Assembly: GCF_004801415.1 (NCBI RefSeq) | Contig: NZ_SSNX01000010.1 | Span: 1-64,000 of the forward strand | Length of the DNA stretch: 64,000 bases | Origin: Deinococcus sp. KSM4-11 | GTDB taxonomy: Bacteria; Deinococcota; Deinococci; Deinococcales; Deinococcaceae | Direction of reading: 5' to 3' | Part shown: in pieces, positions 16,857 to 27,332 of the stretch | How positions within the stretch are numbered: the first letter of the stretch is position 1 | Layout of the letters: the number at the start of each line of letters is the position of its first letter | Made by a program: the position numbers and the translations under genes | Notes under the pieces: generated by a model | The model's input: only the letters and a program-made list of their open reading frames with translations | The model's database searches: none | Told to the model about the DNA's origin: nothing

Positions 16857-19800
16857 TCAGGTCTGGGACGGGTTCAGTCGGCCCAGCACCCGCGCGGCCA
16901 GCGCTCGCGCCGTCGGCTCGGCGTGCAGGCGTTCGAGGGCGGCGTGCAGGGCGCCGCTGCCCAGCCAGTCCCGGTAGCGCCGGTAACAGGTGGCCGCCGA
17001 CGGCAGCCCCGCCGGAAATGGGCCGTGCCAGGGCGAGCCGGTGTCCAGCGCCCACAGCACGCCGTCCAGCGCCGCGCGGGTGTCCCGGCGGGGTCGACCG
17101 GTGCTCGCCTCGCGGCCGCCCAGCGTGTGGTGCACCAGGGCCCACTGGGCGTCGGTCAGCGGACTCCAGTGCCTAGTGGGCGAGGGTGGGGCCTTGAGCA
17201 GGGCGCGGTGGGCCGGCAAGTTCAGGAAGTCGCTCCGCCACGCCTCGGGAACGTGATCCGCGAGGGCCACGAGACGCTCGGCCGCCTCATCCTGGACGGT
17301 CTGTGTGTTCACGTCGCCCAGGGCGCCCAGCGCCTTGAGGTGAACCAGCGCCACCTCCGGCCAGTCCAGGTCGGCGGCCGAGAAGGTGTGCAGCAGGGTG
17401 CGGGCCTGGTTCGCGTGGCGAACCGCGTCGTCGGGTCTGTCCAGGGCCATCAAAGCCTGCGCCGCGCGGGTGTGCGCGGCGGCCTCCAGGCCCCCATGAT
17501 CGATGTTCCTGGCCTCGTCCACCGCCTCCATGGCCAGGGTCAGACCCACCGCAGGCTCGGCCAGCCCGGCCCGCCACAGGTGGGCGCGCAGGCGGCTGGA
17601 GGCCGGACTGCCGGCGCCGATCAACTCCTCCGCCTCGGCCAGAGGCCTGCTGTAGGGCAGTCCGGTGCGCGCCGCCGCGCGCACCCGGCTCAGGCGAACC
17701 ATGGCCCGTTCCGGCGCGCGCGTATGTTCCGCATCGGCCAGACCGAACTCACGTTCGGCCTCGGCGTGGCGGCCCAGACTGGCCCACAGGTCGCCCAGCG
17801 CCGTGCGCGCGTACGCCTGCGGCAGCCCGTGGGCCTGCGCCAGGGCCAGGGCGGCTTCCAGGTGGGTCTGCGCCTCCGTGAAGCGGTGCAGGATCGTCAG
17901 CGCGCTGCCCAGCTGCGTGCGGATGCGGCGCTCGATGTTCGGCGTGCCCTGCAGGGCCGTGCACAGCTCCAGCCCTGCTTCCAGACGGCCCACGGCCTCA
18001 CGTGCCCGGCCTCCCTGCAGCAGGCTCCCGCCCCAGTTGCCCAGCACGATGGCGCGGTGATCGGTCTGGCCGAGCGCGGTGAAGAGCGCCTCCACCTGCG
18101 CGTACCGTTCGGCAGCTTCGGCCCGCCGGGCCTGGTAGTCCAGCACCAGCGCGAGGTCATTGATGGTGTCCGCCTGCGCGGAGACCATGCCCAGCTCGCC
18201 GAACATCACCTCCACCCGCGCGTAGGCGTCCGCAGCGGCGTCCAGCTGCCCCTCGTACCACAGGCTCAGGGCCACGGTGCCCAGCAGGCTGGCGCGCAGT
18301 TCCGGTTCGGGCCGGTCGCCCAGGAGCACCAGACCCGCCTCCGCTGTGGCCTGGGCCTCGGCGCTGCGCCGCTGGCGGTTCAGGAGCTGGGCCCGGTGGT
18401 ACGCGGCCCGCGCCCGCTGCACCGGCGTGCGCGCCAGGTCTGCCATCTGCGCGATCACCGCCTCGTGGGCCCCGCCATGATCGGCTTCCAGCAGCGCCCG
18501 GCTCTGCGCTTCCAACGCCGTGATCGCCGCGTCCGTGTGGCCGGCCTGGGCGTACGCAGAGGCTGCCCGCCCGGCGAGCTGCGCGGCCTCCGTCAGGCGG
18601 AAGGCGTCCAGCGCCTCCTGCGCCGCCGCCTGCCAGAACGGGCCGGCCCGCCCCGGCTCCCCGCCCGCTTCCCAGTGGGCCGCCACACGGGCGGGCGCGC
18701 GGCCCACCGGCGCGAGCGCCGCCGCCGCCTGCCGGTGCAGCAGGGCACGCAGGGGAGCGGGAACACCGGACAGCACCGCCTCCTGCAGCAGATCGTGGGT
18801 GAAGGCGTTCCCCGACAGCACCTGCGCGTCCTCCAGTTCGGCCCAGGGGGCCACGAGGCTCAGGGCGGCACAGTCCAGCATGGGGGCGACGGTCTCCGGA
18901 CTCAGGTCCGCTCCCAGGACTGCGGCGGCCCGCGCCAGGCTCAGGGCGGCGGGCGAGAGCCGCTCTAGCCGCTGTTTGACGAGCGGGCCGAGCCGCTGTG
19001 GCAGCAGTCCGGCGCTGGTGGAGAGCAGGTGACGGGCCGTTTCCAGCACGAACAGTGGATTGCCGCCTGTGGCCCGCGCGATCTCGTCCGCCTGCGCGGC
19101 CAGGTCGGCCACCCCCAGGCTGCCCAGCAGTTCGGCCACCTGCGGGTTGGACAGCGGTTCCAGGCGCACCCTCACCGCCAGGCCCGCCGACACCAGCCGG
19201 TCGATGCGCGCTTCGAGTTCGGGGGACAGTTCGCCCGCCCGGTGGGCATGAATGGTGCGCAGGGGAGCGCTGCCATCTCCCCAGAACGCGGCGAGCGAGT
19301 GCTCCCCGGCCTCCACGCTGGCCGCGTCCACGAACTGCAGATCATCGAAGGCGACGATGCCCATGCCCGCGTCCGCGGCGAGCCGCAAAACCTCCGTCTT
19401 GGCCTGATAGAACCGCAGTTTGTCGGCGTCGCTGGACAGCGGTGGCGGCGGCTCCCCCAGTTCGGGCACGATCCGGGCAAGTTCCCGCCGCACCCAGCCG
19501 GGCAGCGCCAGCTCCGGGAACCGGCGCAGCAGCGCGCTGTAGGTGCGGGCGTGTGTGCTGTAGGGCACGGACCAGTCCCCAGGGCGGCCCTCGAAGTGTG
19601 CGGCCAGGCCATGCGCGGTCACGAAATCCCGCAGCAGGCGGGTTTTCCCCACGCCCGGCTCCCCGCTCAGGATGATGCCCTGACCGTCCGCCCAGGCCTG
19701 TTCCATCACGGCCCACTCGGTGTCCCGGCCGATCAGGCGCGGCGGTCGGCGGGTGGAGAGCGGCAGCGCGGCGGGCGTGGGACGCGGCGGGGCGTCGTCG

Positions 19801-20486
19801 CCCTCGATCTCGCGGGCCAGGGCGGCCGTGGCCGATGACGGAAGGACGTCCAGTTCGCGTCGCAGGGTTGCCTGACAGCGCTGCCACGCGACCAATGCGC
19901 CCGCCCGGTCGCCCAGCAGGTGGTGCAGGCGCATCAGGCTTCGCCAGGCCTCCTCGCTGACCGGATCGAGGTCCAGCCAGACCTCGCCCAGATCCAGCGC
20001 GCCGCGCAGGTTGCCTGTGGCCTCCAGGTGCCGCGCTTCCGTGCGGATCGCCACGATCCGCGCGGCACGGTGCCGCTCCCGCACCGCCAGCAACCAGTCG
20101 GCCAACTCGGGCAGGTCGTCGTAGTCGTGAACGTGCAGGCCGCCCAGCACCTCTTCGGTGGTCAACGGGACGCTCAGGTGCAGCATGGTGCCCTTCCCCA
20201 GCTCAGGTGCCACGCCGCCCTGCCGCAAGCGTCGGAGCGTCTGGCGCAGGTTAACGCGTGCCGTGGATTCTGGTACGTCCGGCCACAGCAGCCCGGCCAG
20301 GCGGGATCGGGGGGTGGGCCCCTCGACGGACAGGTAGGCGAGCAGCGCCGCAGCGCGCCGTTCCAGCGTGGGCAGACCCCCGTCCGGCGCTGCCTGGGCG
20401 GACGGGACGAGCGGACGTGCAGGCCGGCTCATGACTCCGGCAAGTCTAGAACGCTCGCGAGAGGCCAGGGTGACCTTGACTTCCAT
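16857..20486 (-). CDS. BTAD/AAA/TPR regulator with C-terminal transposase-like (DUF4096) domain
   Basis: 1209 residues. Residues ~40-110 form a winged helix (RRAAALLAYLSVEG, RSRLAGLLWPD, VNLRQTLRRLRQ) and 111-225 a bacterial transcriptional activation domain. An AAA/NB-ARC-like ATPase follows (Walker A GEPGVGKT at 275-282, Walker B GIVAFDDLQF near 373-382), then many TPR-like helices (~590-1050). Residues 1109-1209 (PLTDAQWALVHHTLGG, TGRPRRDTRAALDGVLWAL, TGSPWHGPFP, YRRYRDWLGSGAL) match the N-terminal DUF4096 region of IS5-type transposases. Expected to be a large signal-responsive activator. The first start (20486) is preferred because TACCGT ends five bases upstream (leaderless); ATG 20432 is an alternative. 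It is divergent from the aldehyde oxidoreductase operon, which it may control. Confidence 0.85.
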   Translation of the reverse strand: MEVKVTLASRERSRLAGVMSRPARPLVPSAQAAPDGGLPTLERRAAALLAYLSVEGPTPRSRLAGLLWPDVPESTARVNLRQTLRRLRQGGVAPELGKGTMLHLSVPLTTEEVLGGLHVHDYDDLPELADWLLAVRERHRAARIVAIRTEARHLEATGNLRGALDLGEVWLDLDPVSEEAWRSLMRLHHLLGDRAGALVAWQRCQATLRRELDVLPSSATAALAREIEGDDAPPRPTPAALPLSTRRPPRLIGRDTEWAVMEQAWADGQGIILSGEPGVGKTRLLRDFVTAHGLAAHFEGRPGDWSVPYSTHARTYSALLRRFPELALPGWVRRELARIVPELGEPPPPLSSDADKLRFYQAKTEVLRLAADAGMGIVAFDDLQFVDAASVEAGEHSLAAFWGDGSAPLRTIHAHRAGELSPELEARIDRLVSAGLAVRVRLEPLSNPQVAELLGSLGVADLAAQADEIARATGGNPLFVLETARHLLSTSAGLLPQRLGPLVKQRLERLSPAALSLARAAAVLGADLSPETVAPMLDCAALSLVAPWAELEDAQVLSGNAFTHDLLQEAVLSGVPAPLRALLHRQAAAALAPVGRAPARVAAHWEAGGEPGRAGPFWQAAAQEALDAFRLTEAAQLAGRAASAYAQAGHTDAAITALEAQSRALLEADHGGAHEAVIAQMADLARTPVQRARAAYHRAQLLNRQRRSAEAQATAEAGLVLLGDRPEPELRASLLGTVALSLWYEGQLDAAADAYARVEVMFGELGMVSAQADTINDLALVLDYQARRAEAAERYAQVEALFTALGQTDHRAIVLGNWGGSLLQGGRAREAVGRLEAGLELCTALQGTPNIERRIRTQLGSALTILHRFTEAQTHLEAALALAQAHGLPQAYARTALGDLWASLGRHAEAEREFGLADAEHTRAPERAMVRLSRVRAAARTGLPYSRPLAEAEELIGAGSPASSRLRAHLWRAGLAEPAVGLTLAMEAVDEARNIDHGGLEAAAHTRAAQALMALDRPDDAVRHANQARTLLHTFSAADLDWPEVALVHLKALGALGDVNTQTVQDEAAERLVALADHVPEAWRSDFLNLPAHRALLKAPPSPTRHWSPLTDAQWALVHHTLGGREASTGRPRRDTRAALDGVLWALDTGSPWHGPFPAGLPSAATCYRRYRDWLGSGALHAALERLHAEPTARALAARVLGRLNPSQT

Positions 20487-20795
20487 GCCAGACGGTAGGT
20501 CGCGGAACCCGGCCTCAAGCGGCTCAAGGTTCAGGAAAGGATGGTGACAGTGGTGACGGCGGCCACGACGGCGGTCGCGAATAGGCCCTGGACGTGACGG
20601 TGGACGTCCGTAAAGCCTGCTTTAACCATTTGCGGTGGTTCGCGGGGCCTCGTGCGGGACAGTACGGGCTGAGGCGCTGAGGGAGAAGACAGCCAGGGAA
20701 TGCCGTGGCGGCCAGCAGGGAACTGCCCGGAATGCTGTGCCCGAAAGTTCCATCTGATTCCGTTCTAGAGCTCAGTCCAGCGTGTGGAGGAACCG
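20487..20795. other. Divergent intergenic region
   Basis: About 310 bases between the divergent BTAD regulator and the aldehyde oxidoreductase operon. It must hold both promoters. A TACCGT -10 box (20492-20497, minus) serves the regulator. For the operon no clear -35/-10 pair was identified. Confidence 0.4.
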
Positions 20796-21365
20796 ATGTC
20801 CCAGACCAGTCCGACCCCCAAGCCTTCTGACGCCGACCCGCCCGCACTGGCGGTGTCCCTGACCGTGAACGGAACGCGGCATGACGTGACCCTCGACCCG
20901 CGCGTGACGCTGCTTGACGCCCTGCGGGAGCACCTGCACCTGACCGGGACGAAGAAAGGCTGCGACCACGGCCAGTGTGGCGCCTGCACCGTGCTCGTGG
21001 ACGGCACCCGGATCCTGAGCTGCCTGACGCTGACGGTGATGCACGCTGGGCAACACGTCACGACGGTCGAGGGTCTGGGCACGCCGGACGCGCTGCATCC
21101 GCTGCAAGCGGCCTTCGTGCAGCACGACGCCTTCCAGTGCGGGTACTGCACGCCGGGGCAACTGTGCTCCTCGCTTGGCGCGCTCGACGAACTCGCGCGC
21201 GGCGTGCCCAGTCACGTGACCGCTGACCTGAACGACGTGACCTTCAGTGCCGACGAGGTGCGTGAACGCCTCAGCGGCAACCTCTGCCGCTGCGCCGCGT
21301 ACCCGAACATCATCGCGGCGGTCACGGACGTCCACGCCGCGCAGGGCGCACAGGCCGCGCCATGA
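20796..21365 (+). CDS. paoA: Aldehyde oxidoreductase, 2Fe-2S subunit (PaoA/YagT type)
   Basis: 189 residues from ATG 20796 behind GGAGG. The ferredoxin-like domain carries Cys56, 61, 64 and 76 ([16 protein letters not shown]... SC). The helical domain carries Cys115, 118, 164 and 166 (CGYCTPGQ and CRC). These two clusters pass electrons between the molybdenum and FAD subunits in xanthine oxidase family enzymes. Unlike E. coli PaoA, the N-terminus ([16 protein letters not shown]) has no twin-arginine signal, so this complex is probably cytoplasmic. First gene of a three-gene operon with ATGA overlaps. Confidence 0.9.
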   Translation: MSQTSPTPKPSDADPPALAVSLTVNGTRHDVTLDPRVTLLDALREHLHLTGTKKGCDHGQCGACTVLVDGTRILSCLTLTVMHAGQHVTTVEGLGTPDALHPLQAAFVQHDAFQCGYCTPGQLCSSLGALDELARGVPSHVTADLNDVTFSADEVRERLSGNLCRCAAYPNIIAAVTDVHAAQGAQAAP

Positions 21366-22330
21366 GGGCCTTCACGTACGAACGGGCGCGCACGCCGCAG
21401 GCGGCCAGCCACGCCACGCTGCCGGCCGGAGCGAAATTCATCGCGGGCGGCACGAACCTCCTCGACCTGATGAAGCTGGACATCGAGCGGCCCACCCACC
21501 TCGTGGATCTCGGCGACCTGAACCTGCGGGCAATCACCGGCACCCGCGACGGCGGTCTGCACGTCGGGGCGCTGGTCACGAACACCGAGCTCGCCAGCCA
21601 CCCACGCGTGAAGACGGAGTACGGCGTCCTGTCACGCGCCATCCTGGCGGGCGCGTCCGGACAGATCCGCAACAAGGCCACAACCGGTGGGAACCTGCTG
21701 CAGCGTGCCCGCTGTCCGTACTTCTACGACACGAACCTGCCGTGCAACAAACGTGAGCCCGGCAGCGGCTGCGCGGCGCTCACCGGTCTGAGCCGCCCGC
21801 TCGCCGTGATCGGCACCTCGGACGCGTGCATCGCGCAGCATCCGTCGGACATGGCGGTCGCCCTGCGCGTGCTGGACGCGACTGTGAACACCGTGCGGCC
21901 GGATGGACGCGAGCGGGCCCTGACGCTCGACGGGCTCTACCGCCTCCCCGGCGACACGCCGCACCTGGAGACCACGCTGGAACCCGGCGAACTCATCACG
22001 GGCGTGACGCTCCCGCCGCCGGTGGCGGGCACGCACGTGTACCGCAAGGTGCGCGACCGGGCGTCCTACGCGTTTGCGCTCGTGTCCGTGGCGGCCATCC
22101 TGAACGGCAAGGCGGCCCGGTTCGCCTTCGGCGGCGTCGCCCCGCGGCCCTGGAGGGTCGAGGAGGCCGAGGGCGTGTCTGTGGATACGGCGCCAGGACG
22201 CCGCGCGTCGGCTGTGATCGACCGGGCGTTCGAGGGGGCGCGGCCGACCGCGCAGAATGCCTTCAAGCTGCCGCTGCTGCGCGGCACCCTCACGGCGGTG
22301 CTGGAATCGGCCCACGGAGGCCAGGCATGA
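21362..22330 (+). CDS. paoB: Aldehyde oxidoreductase, FAD subunit (PaoB/YagS type)
   Basis: 322 residues, starting inside the paoA stop (ATGA). FAD-binding features are [15 protein letters not shown] (residues 26-40) and the region [13 protein letters not shown] (102-114). An insertion with Cys118, 128, 137 and 156 ([21 protein letters not shown], and DAC) matches the extra 4Fe-4S site known in PaoB and 4-hydroxybenzoyl-CoA reductase beta subunits. It transfers electrons from the Fe-S subunit to the acceptor. Ends in an ATGA overlap with paoC. Confidence 0.9.
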   Translation: MRAFTYERARTPQAASHATLPAGAKFIAGGTNLLDLMKLDIERPTHLVDLGDLNLRAITGTRDGGLHVGALVTNTELASHPRVKTEYGVLSRAILAGASGQIRNKATTGGNLLQRARCPYFYDTNLPCNKREPGSGCAALTGLSRPLAVIGTSDACIAQHPSDMAVALRVLDATVNTVRPDGRERALTLDGLYRLPGDTPHLETTLEPGELITGVTLPPPVAGTHVYRKVRDRASYAFALVSVAAILNGKAARFAFGGVAPRPWRVEEAEGVSVDTAPGRRASAVIDRAFEGARPTAQNAFKLPLLRGTLTAVLESAHGGQA

Positions 22331-24540
22331 AGTTCGATCAAGCCGCCACCCCCAATCCGATTGACCAGGAGCGGGTCGTCACGCGCCCCCACACCCGGAT
22401 CGAGGGGCCGCTGAAAGTCACCGGACAGGCCCCGTACGCCTACGAATACGACCTCCCCGTGGCCCCCACCTACGGCTTCGTGCTCGGGGCCGGGATCGCG
22501 CATGGCCGGATCACCCGCATCGACACGGCCCTGGCCGAGGCCGCGCCGGGCGTGCTGCTCGTTCTGACGCACGAGACCATGCCCGCGCAGGGGAAGTCCG
22601 ACACGCCGGTTCCACAGCAGGAGGAGGCGTCCCCGCAGCTCACTGGGCCCGAGGTGCGCCACTACCATCAGGCGGTGGCGTTCGTGGTCGCGCAGACCTT
22701 CGAGCAGGCCCGCGCCGCCGCGTCCCTCATCGAGGTGGACTACGAGGTCACGCCGGGTCAGTACACGCTGGCCGACACCGTGCCCGGCGGCCAGGAACCC
22801 GAGGACGCCGTGGACAGCGTCGTCGGGAATTTCGACCACGCCTACCGGAAGGCCGAGGTGACCGTCGACCTGACCTACACCACGCCGGACCAGTCGCAGG
22901 CCCCGATGGAACCGCACGCCACCATCGCCCACTGGGAGGGCGAACAGCTCACCGTCTACACCGCCCATCAGGTCGTGCACTGGGTGAAACGCGGGCTGGC
23001 CCTGACCCTGAACGTCCCGCAGAAGAACGTGCGCGTCATCAGCGCGTACGTCGGCGGGGGCTTCGGCACGAAACTGCTGTTCTTCTCGGACGCGGTTCTG
23101 TCCGCCGCCGCCGCCCGGCTGCTGGGCCGCCCGGTCAAGACGGCCCTGGCCCGCCCCCTGATCTTCAACCACACCTCGCACCGCGCCGCCACCATCCAGC
23201 ACCTGCGCCTGGGCGCCGATCCCACCGGGCACCTCAGTGCGGTCGGCCACGACACCTGGACGGGCAACCTGCCCGGCGGGGACACGGAACCCGCCTGCGA
23301 GCAGACGAAATACCTGTACGCCGGCCCACACCGCCAGATCCGCACCCGCAAGACCGAACTCGACCTGCCGCCCGGCGCGAGCATGCGCGCCCCGGGCGAG
23401 GCCGTCGGGATGCTGGCCCTCGAGGGCGCGATGGACGAACTCGCGGAGAAGCTCGGGATCGATCCGGTCGAGCTGCGCCTGCGGAACGACGTGCAGTTCG
23501 ACCCCGAGAAAGGCCCGAAGCGGCCCTTCTCGTCGCGGCGGCTCGCGCAGGCCCTCCGGACGGGCGCGCGGGCCTTTGGCTGGGAGAACCGGCCCCGCAC
23601 GCCCAAAGAACGCCGGGACGGCGAGTGGTTCGTGGGGTATGGCGTCGCGTCCGCGTTCCGCACGAACCTCGTGAAACCGTCGGGGGCCACCGTCCGCCTC
23701 GAACCCGGCGGCACCCTCACGGTCGAGACGCAGATGACCGATATCGGCACCGGCAGCTACACCATCCTCGGGCAGGTGGCCGCCGAGATGCTCGGCCTGG
23801 AACTCGCCCAGGTGCAGGTGCGCCTCGGCGATTCCGACTACCCGGCGGCGTCCGGTTCCGGCGGCTCCTGGGGCGCGAACAGCGCCTCGGCCGGCGTCTA
23901 CGCCGCGTGTGACGACCTGCGCCGCGCACTGGTCCGCCAGGCCGGCTACACGTATGCGAACGCCGTCTTCCGGAACGGCCAGGTCTGGCAGGGCGCGGAA
24001 TGTACGCCGCTCGCAGACCTGGCCGGCACGTCCGGCGTCAGCGCCACGGGCCGCATGACCTACGGCGACCTGGACGAACAGTACGTGCAGGCGGGCTTCG
24101 GCGCGCACTTCCTGGAGGTGCACGTGAATGCCTACACCGCCGAGATCCGCGTCAGGCGGGCCCTGAGTGTCGTGGCTGCCGGCCGCATCCTGAACCCCAT
24201 CACCGCCCGCAGCCAGTGCCTGGGCGGCATGACCATGGGCATCGGCTCCGCCCTGATGGAGGCGCTGCACGTCGACCATGACCTGGGCCTGTTCGTGAAC
24301 CACGACCTGGCTGAATACCACGTCCCGGTCCACGCCGACATTCCCGACATGGACGTCATCTTCCTCGATGAGCTCGACGACCAGTCCTCACCGCTGCGCG
24401 CCAAGGGCCTGGGCGAACTCGGCATCAGCGGCGTCGGGGCGGCCGTTGCCAGCGCCGTGTACAACGCCAGCGGCGTGCGGGTGCGCGACTTCCCGATCAC
24501 CCTCGACAAGGTGCTGGCTGGCTGGGAGGGGCAGGGCTGA
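22327..24540 (+). CDS. paoC: Aldehyde oxidoreductase, molybdenum cofactor subunit (PaoC/YagR type)
   Basis: 737 residues, starting in the paoB stop; length matches E. coli PaoC (732). It carries the molybdopterin-binding segments VGGGFGTK (~242-249) and [12 protein letters not shown], then [13 protein letters not shown] and the catalytic glutamate at about residue 697 in GLGELGISG. The complex hydroxylates aldehydes to carboxylic acids. No PaoD/XdhC-like cofactor-insertion chaperone is encoded nearby, so maturation must rely on a gene elsewhere. A role in oxidising aldoses or glycolaldehyde is inferred from the neighbouring sugar-acid dehydratase and malate synthase. Confidence 0.92.
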   Translation: MKFDQAATPNPIDQERVVTRPHTRIEGPLKVTGQAPYAYEYDLPVAPTYGFVLGAGIAHGRITRIDTALAEAAPGVLLVLTHETMPAQGKSDTPVPQQEEASPQLTGPEVRHYHQAVAFVVAQTFEQARAAASLIEVDYEVTPGQYTLADTVPGGQEPEDAVDSVVGNFDHAYRKAEVTVDLTYTTPDQSQAPMEPHATIAHWEGEQLTVYTAHQVVHWVKRGLALTLNVPQKNVRVISAYVGGGFGTKLLFFSDAVLSAAAARLLGRPVKTALARPLIFNHTSHRAATIQHLRLGADPTGHLSAVGHDTWTGNLPGGDTEPACEQTKYLYAGPHRQIRTRKTELDLPPGASMRAPGEAVGMLALEGAMDELAEKLGIDPVELRLRNDVQFDPEKGPKRPFSSRRLAQALRTGARAFGWENRPRTPKERRDGEWFVGYGVASAFRTNLVKPSGATVRLEPGGTLTVETQMTDIGTGSYTILGQVAAEMLGLELAQVQVRLGDSDYPAASGSGGSWGANSASAGVYAACDDLRRALVRQAGYTYANAVFRNGQVWQGAECTPLADLAGTSGVSATGRMTYGDLDEQYVQAGFGAHFLEVHVNAYTAEIRVRRALSVVAAGRILNPITARSQCLGGMTMGIGSALMEALHVDHDLGLFVNHDLAEYHVPVHADIPDMDVIFLDELDDQSSPLRAKGLGELGISGVGAAVASAVYNASGVRVRDFPITLDKVLAGWEGQG

Positions 24541-24597
24541 ACGTCGCCCCGGGGAGTGTGGCGGTGCAGGCACAGCGTGGCGGTCTGGCCCACCTGC

Positions 24598-25368
24598 TCA
24601 GTCCGGCGGGGGCAGCAGGCCGGCGTCAGACCAGCCCCCGTCGATCATCAGGGTGTGGCCGTTGACCATTGAGGCCTGCGCCGAGGCAAGAAAGAGCACG
24701 GCGTCCGCCACGTGCTGCGGCAGGCCGACCTGACGGGTCGGAATCACTGCACGCCAGTGCTCGTCGTAGCGGGGATCGTCGCTGCGGTTGCGGACGTTGC
24801 TCGTCGCGCCGATCCCGAGGGCATTCACGGTGATGCCGTGGCGGCCCAGTTCACTGCCGAGGGTGCGTGCCATATGCTGCAGGGCGGCTTTCGTCACGCC
24901 ATACGCGGCGAAGCCCGGCAGGGCCTGCGTGCCGGTCACGGAACTGGAGAAGATGATCCGCCCGCCGCGGCCCCCCTGGATCATGGCCCGCGCGGCCGCC
25001 TGCGCGGCGAAGAATGATCCCTTCAGGTTGAGGTTCACCACGGCGTCGAACGCCGCCTCGGTGGTGTCCAGGAAGGGCGCGTGGTGCGTGAGGCCCGCGT
25101 TCGCCACCAGCACGTCCAGGCGGCCCCAGCGCGACGTGGCCAGCGCCACGAGCTGCGCCGTCTGATCCACCCGCGTCAGGTCGAGCTGGCACAGTGCCGC
25201 CTGCCCACCCGCCGCCTGGATCTGCGCCTGCGCGTCCAGGGCGACGCCGGGACCGGCATGGTACGACAGCAGCACGCGCGCGCCCGCCCGGCCGAGGGCC
25301 ACGGCGATGCTCGCGCCGATCTCTGCGCTGGCGCCCGTGACGATGGCCACCTGATCCGTGAACGGCAT
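24598..25368 (-). CDS. SDR family oxidoreductase
   Basis: 256 residues from ATG 25368, five bases after the stop of the dehydratase gene and preceded by a GACCGGG purine stretch. Rossmann motif VTGASAEIGASIA (TGxxxxIG), structural NAG in LVANAGL, and the catalytic Ser...Tyr-x-x-x-Lys as SSVTGTQALPGFAAYGVTKAA. It ends with the classic IDGGWSDAG. It likely oxidises a sugar or sugar-lactone intermediate, judging by its coupling to the sugar-acid dehydratase. An upstream in-frame start overlapping the dehydratase was rejected. Confidence 0.88.
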   Translation of the reverse strand: MPFTDQVAIVTGASAEIGASIAVALGRAGARVLLSYHAGPGVALDAQAQIQAAGGQAALCQLDLTRVDQTAQLVALATSRWGRLDVLVANAGLTHHAPFLDTTEAAFDAVVNLNLKGSFFAAQAAARAMIQGGRGGRIIFSSSVTGTQALPGFAAYGVTKAALQHMARTLGSELGRHGITVNALGIGATSNVRNRSDDPRYDEHWRAVIPTRQVGLPQHVADAVLFLASAQASMVNGHTLMIDGGWSDAGLLPPPD

Positions 25369-25373
25369 CCCGG

Positions 25374-27332
25374 TCACGGCCCCTTCAGGGCGGCGAGAAT
25401 GGCGTCCGGGTCGTAGACGCAGCCGCCCCAGGTGCCGCCGCTGGCGTTCTGCAGGGCCGCCCACAGGCGCGTGTCGTCCGGCAGATTCGGGTCGGGCCGC
25501 AGGTCAGGGCGCGGCGCCCGGCCGGCCAGCACCCGCGCGCCCTCCTCGGCGCCCCAGGTCGTGTCGCCGTGCCCGATGAGGTTGACCGTGCCCTCCAGGC
25601 GGTGCCGATCCACCACGATCTCGATGAGGTCGCCGTCGAGCACCTTTCCGATTGGGCCGCCTGCCAGGGCCTCGGGGCCGACGTGCCCGATGCACGCCCC
25701 CGTCGACACGCCCGAGAAGCGCGCGTCGGTGATGACGGCCACGTGCCGGCCCCACGGGAGGTACTTCAGTGCGGACGTGATCTGATAGATCTCCTCCATC
25801 CCGGCCCCCAGCGGGCCACGGCAGATCAGCACCAGCACGTCTCCGGCGCCTACCGTGCGGTCACCGGTGCCCTTGATCGCGTCGATCGCGGCGCGTTCGG
25901 TCGTGAAGACCCTGGCCGGGCCGGTCTTGCGGTAGATGCCGTCGGCGTCCACCACGGACGCGTCGATGGCGGTGCTCTTGATCACCGATCCCTGCGGCGC
26001 GAGGTTGCCGGTGGGAAAACACACGGTGCTGGTGAGGCCACGGGCCCGCGCCCGGTCCGGGGGAAGGATCACGTCATCCGGGTCGAGGCCGTCACGGGTT
26101 CGCATGGTGTCGCGCAGCTGTCGGCGCCGCGCGGAATGCTCCCACAGGTCGAGGTTCTCGCCGACCGTGTGGCCGGTGACGGTCAGGCATTCCTCGTGCA
26201 GCAGCCCCAGGCGGCGCAGGTGGAGCATCACCTCCGGCACGCCCCCGGCCGTGAAGGCCAGCACCGTGGGGTAATCGTCCGGGCCGTTGGGCAGCACGTT
26301 CACCAGCCGGGGCGTGGCCCGGTTGATGCGCGCCCAGTCCTCCACGGAGGGGCGCGGCAGCCCGGCCGCGTGCGCGATGGCCGGAAGGTGCAGCAGCAGG
26401 TTGGTGGATCCGCCGAAGGCCGCGTGTACGGTCATGGCGTTCTCCACCGCGTCCGGCGTGAGAATGTCCCGGGTGCTCAGGCCGCGCGCGTCCAGGTCGA
26501 GGACGGCCCGTGCCGAGCGCCGCGCCATGTCCAGCCAGATGGGCTGCCCGCTGGGCGCGAGGGCGGAATGCAGCACGGACAGCCCGAGCGCCTCACCGAC
26601 GACCTGGGTGGTGGCGGCCGTGCCGAGGAACTGACAGCCGCCGCCGGGCGTGGCACACGCGCGGCACCCGGCCTCCGCCGCTTCCTGCAGCGTGATCAGG
26701 CCGTGCGCGTAGCGGGCGCCGAGGGTCTGCACCTTGCCCGCATCCTCTCCACCGTCGGCCGGGAGGGTCACGCCGCCCGGCACGATCACGGTCGGCAGAT
26801 CCGGGAAGGACGCCAGGGCCATCAGCATGGCCGGCAGCCCCTTGTCACAGGTGGCGACGCCCAGCACGCCGCGCCGGTTGGGCAGGGACCGGATCAGGCG
26901 GCGCAGGACGATGGCGGCGTCGTTGCGGTAGGGCAGGGAGTCCATCATGCCGGTGGTGCCCTGCGTCCGGCCGTCGCACGGGTCGCTCACGTACCCGGCA
27001 AACGGCAGGCTGCCCTGCCCGCTGAGTTCCTCGGCGGCGGCCTGCATCAGCAGCCCCACCTCCCAGTGCCCCGTGTGGTAGCCGAGGGCGACAGGTGTGC
27101 CGTCCGGAGCGCGGATGCCGCCCTGGGTCGAGAGGATCAGCACCTCCTTGCGGTTCAGCTGGGCCGGGTTCCAGCCCATGCCGGCGTTCTGGCTGAGGCC
27201 GAACACGTCGCCGGACGGGCGCGACAGCAGCATCTCCGGCGTGAACGGCAGTTCTCCGGCCGGGCCGGGCGCCCGGGTCTGGACGTCGTGCACGCTGAGG
27301 TCGGCGGCGGGTGGCGAGGAATCGTCAGGCAT
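25374..27332 (-). CDS. Sugar-acid dehydratase, YjhG/YagF (D-xylonate dehydratase) family
   Basis: 652 residues from ATG 27332. Very close in sequence and length to E. coli YagF/YjhG: matching stretches include [22 protein letters not shown], [46 protein letters not shown] and [10 protein letters not shown]. Cysteines in DPCDG and ATCDKG fit the Fe-S ligands of the IlvD/Edd superfamily. YjhG and YagF convert D-xylonate to 2-keto-3-deoxy-xylonate. In E. coli yagEF lies near the paoABC (yagTSR) genes, an echo of this neighbourhood. The matching aldolase (YagE/YjhH) is absent here. It heads an operon with the SDR. Confidence 0.9.
   Translation of the reverse strand: MPDDSSPPAADLSVHDVQTRAPGPAGELPFTPEMLLSRPSGDVFGLSQNAGMGWNPAQLNRKEVLILSTQGGIRAPDGTPVALGYHTGHWEVGLLMQAAAEELSGQGSLPFAGYVSDPCDGRTQGTTGMMDSLPYRNDAAIVLRRLIRSLPNRRGVLGVATCDKGLPAMLMALASFPDLPTVIVPGGVTLPADGGEDAGKVQTLGARYAHGLITLQEAAEAGCRACATPGGGCQFLGTAATTQVVGEALGLSVLHSALAPSGQPIWLDMARRSARAVLDLDARGLSTRDILTPDAVENAMTVHAAFGGSTNLLLHLPAIAHAAGLPRPSVEDWARINRATPRLVNVLPNGPDDYPTVLAFTAGGVPEVMLHLRRLGLLHEECLTVTGHTVGENLDLWEHSARRRQLRDTMRTRDGLDPDDVILPPDRARARGLTSTVCFPTGNLAPQGSVIKSTAIDASVVDADGIYRKTGPARVFTTERAAIDAIKGTGDRTVGAGDVLVLICRGPLGAGMEEIYQITSALKYLPWGRHVAVITDARFSGVSTGACIGHVGPEALAGGPIGKVLDGDLIEIVVDRHRLEGTVNLIGHGDTTWGAEEGARVLAGRAPRPDLRPDPNLPDDTRLWAALQNASGGTWGGCVYDPDAILAALKGP

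Noticed and set aside
16755..18968. 737-codon plus-strand frame opposite the BTAD regulator
   Set aside because: Low-complexity Gln/Arg/Gly-rich shadow of the TPR region.
22066..24333. 755-codon minus-strand frame opposite paoC
   Set aside because: Antisense shadow of a clearly conserved molybdenum subunit.
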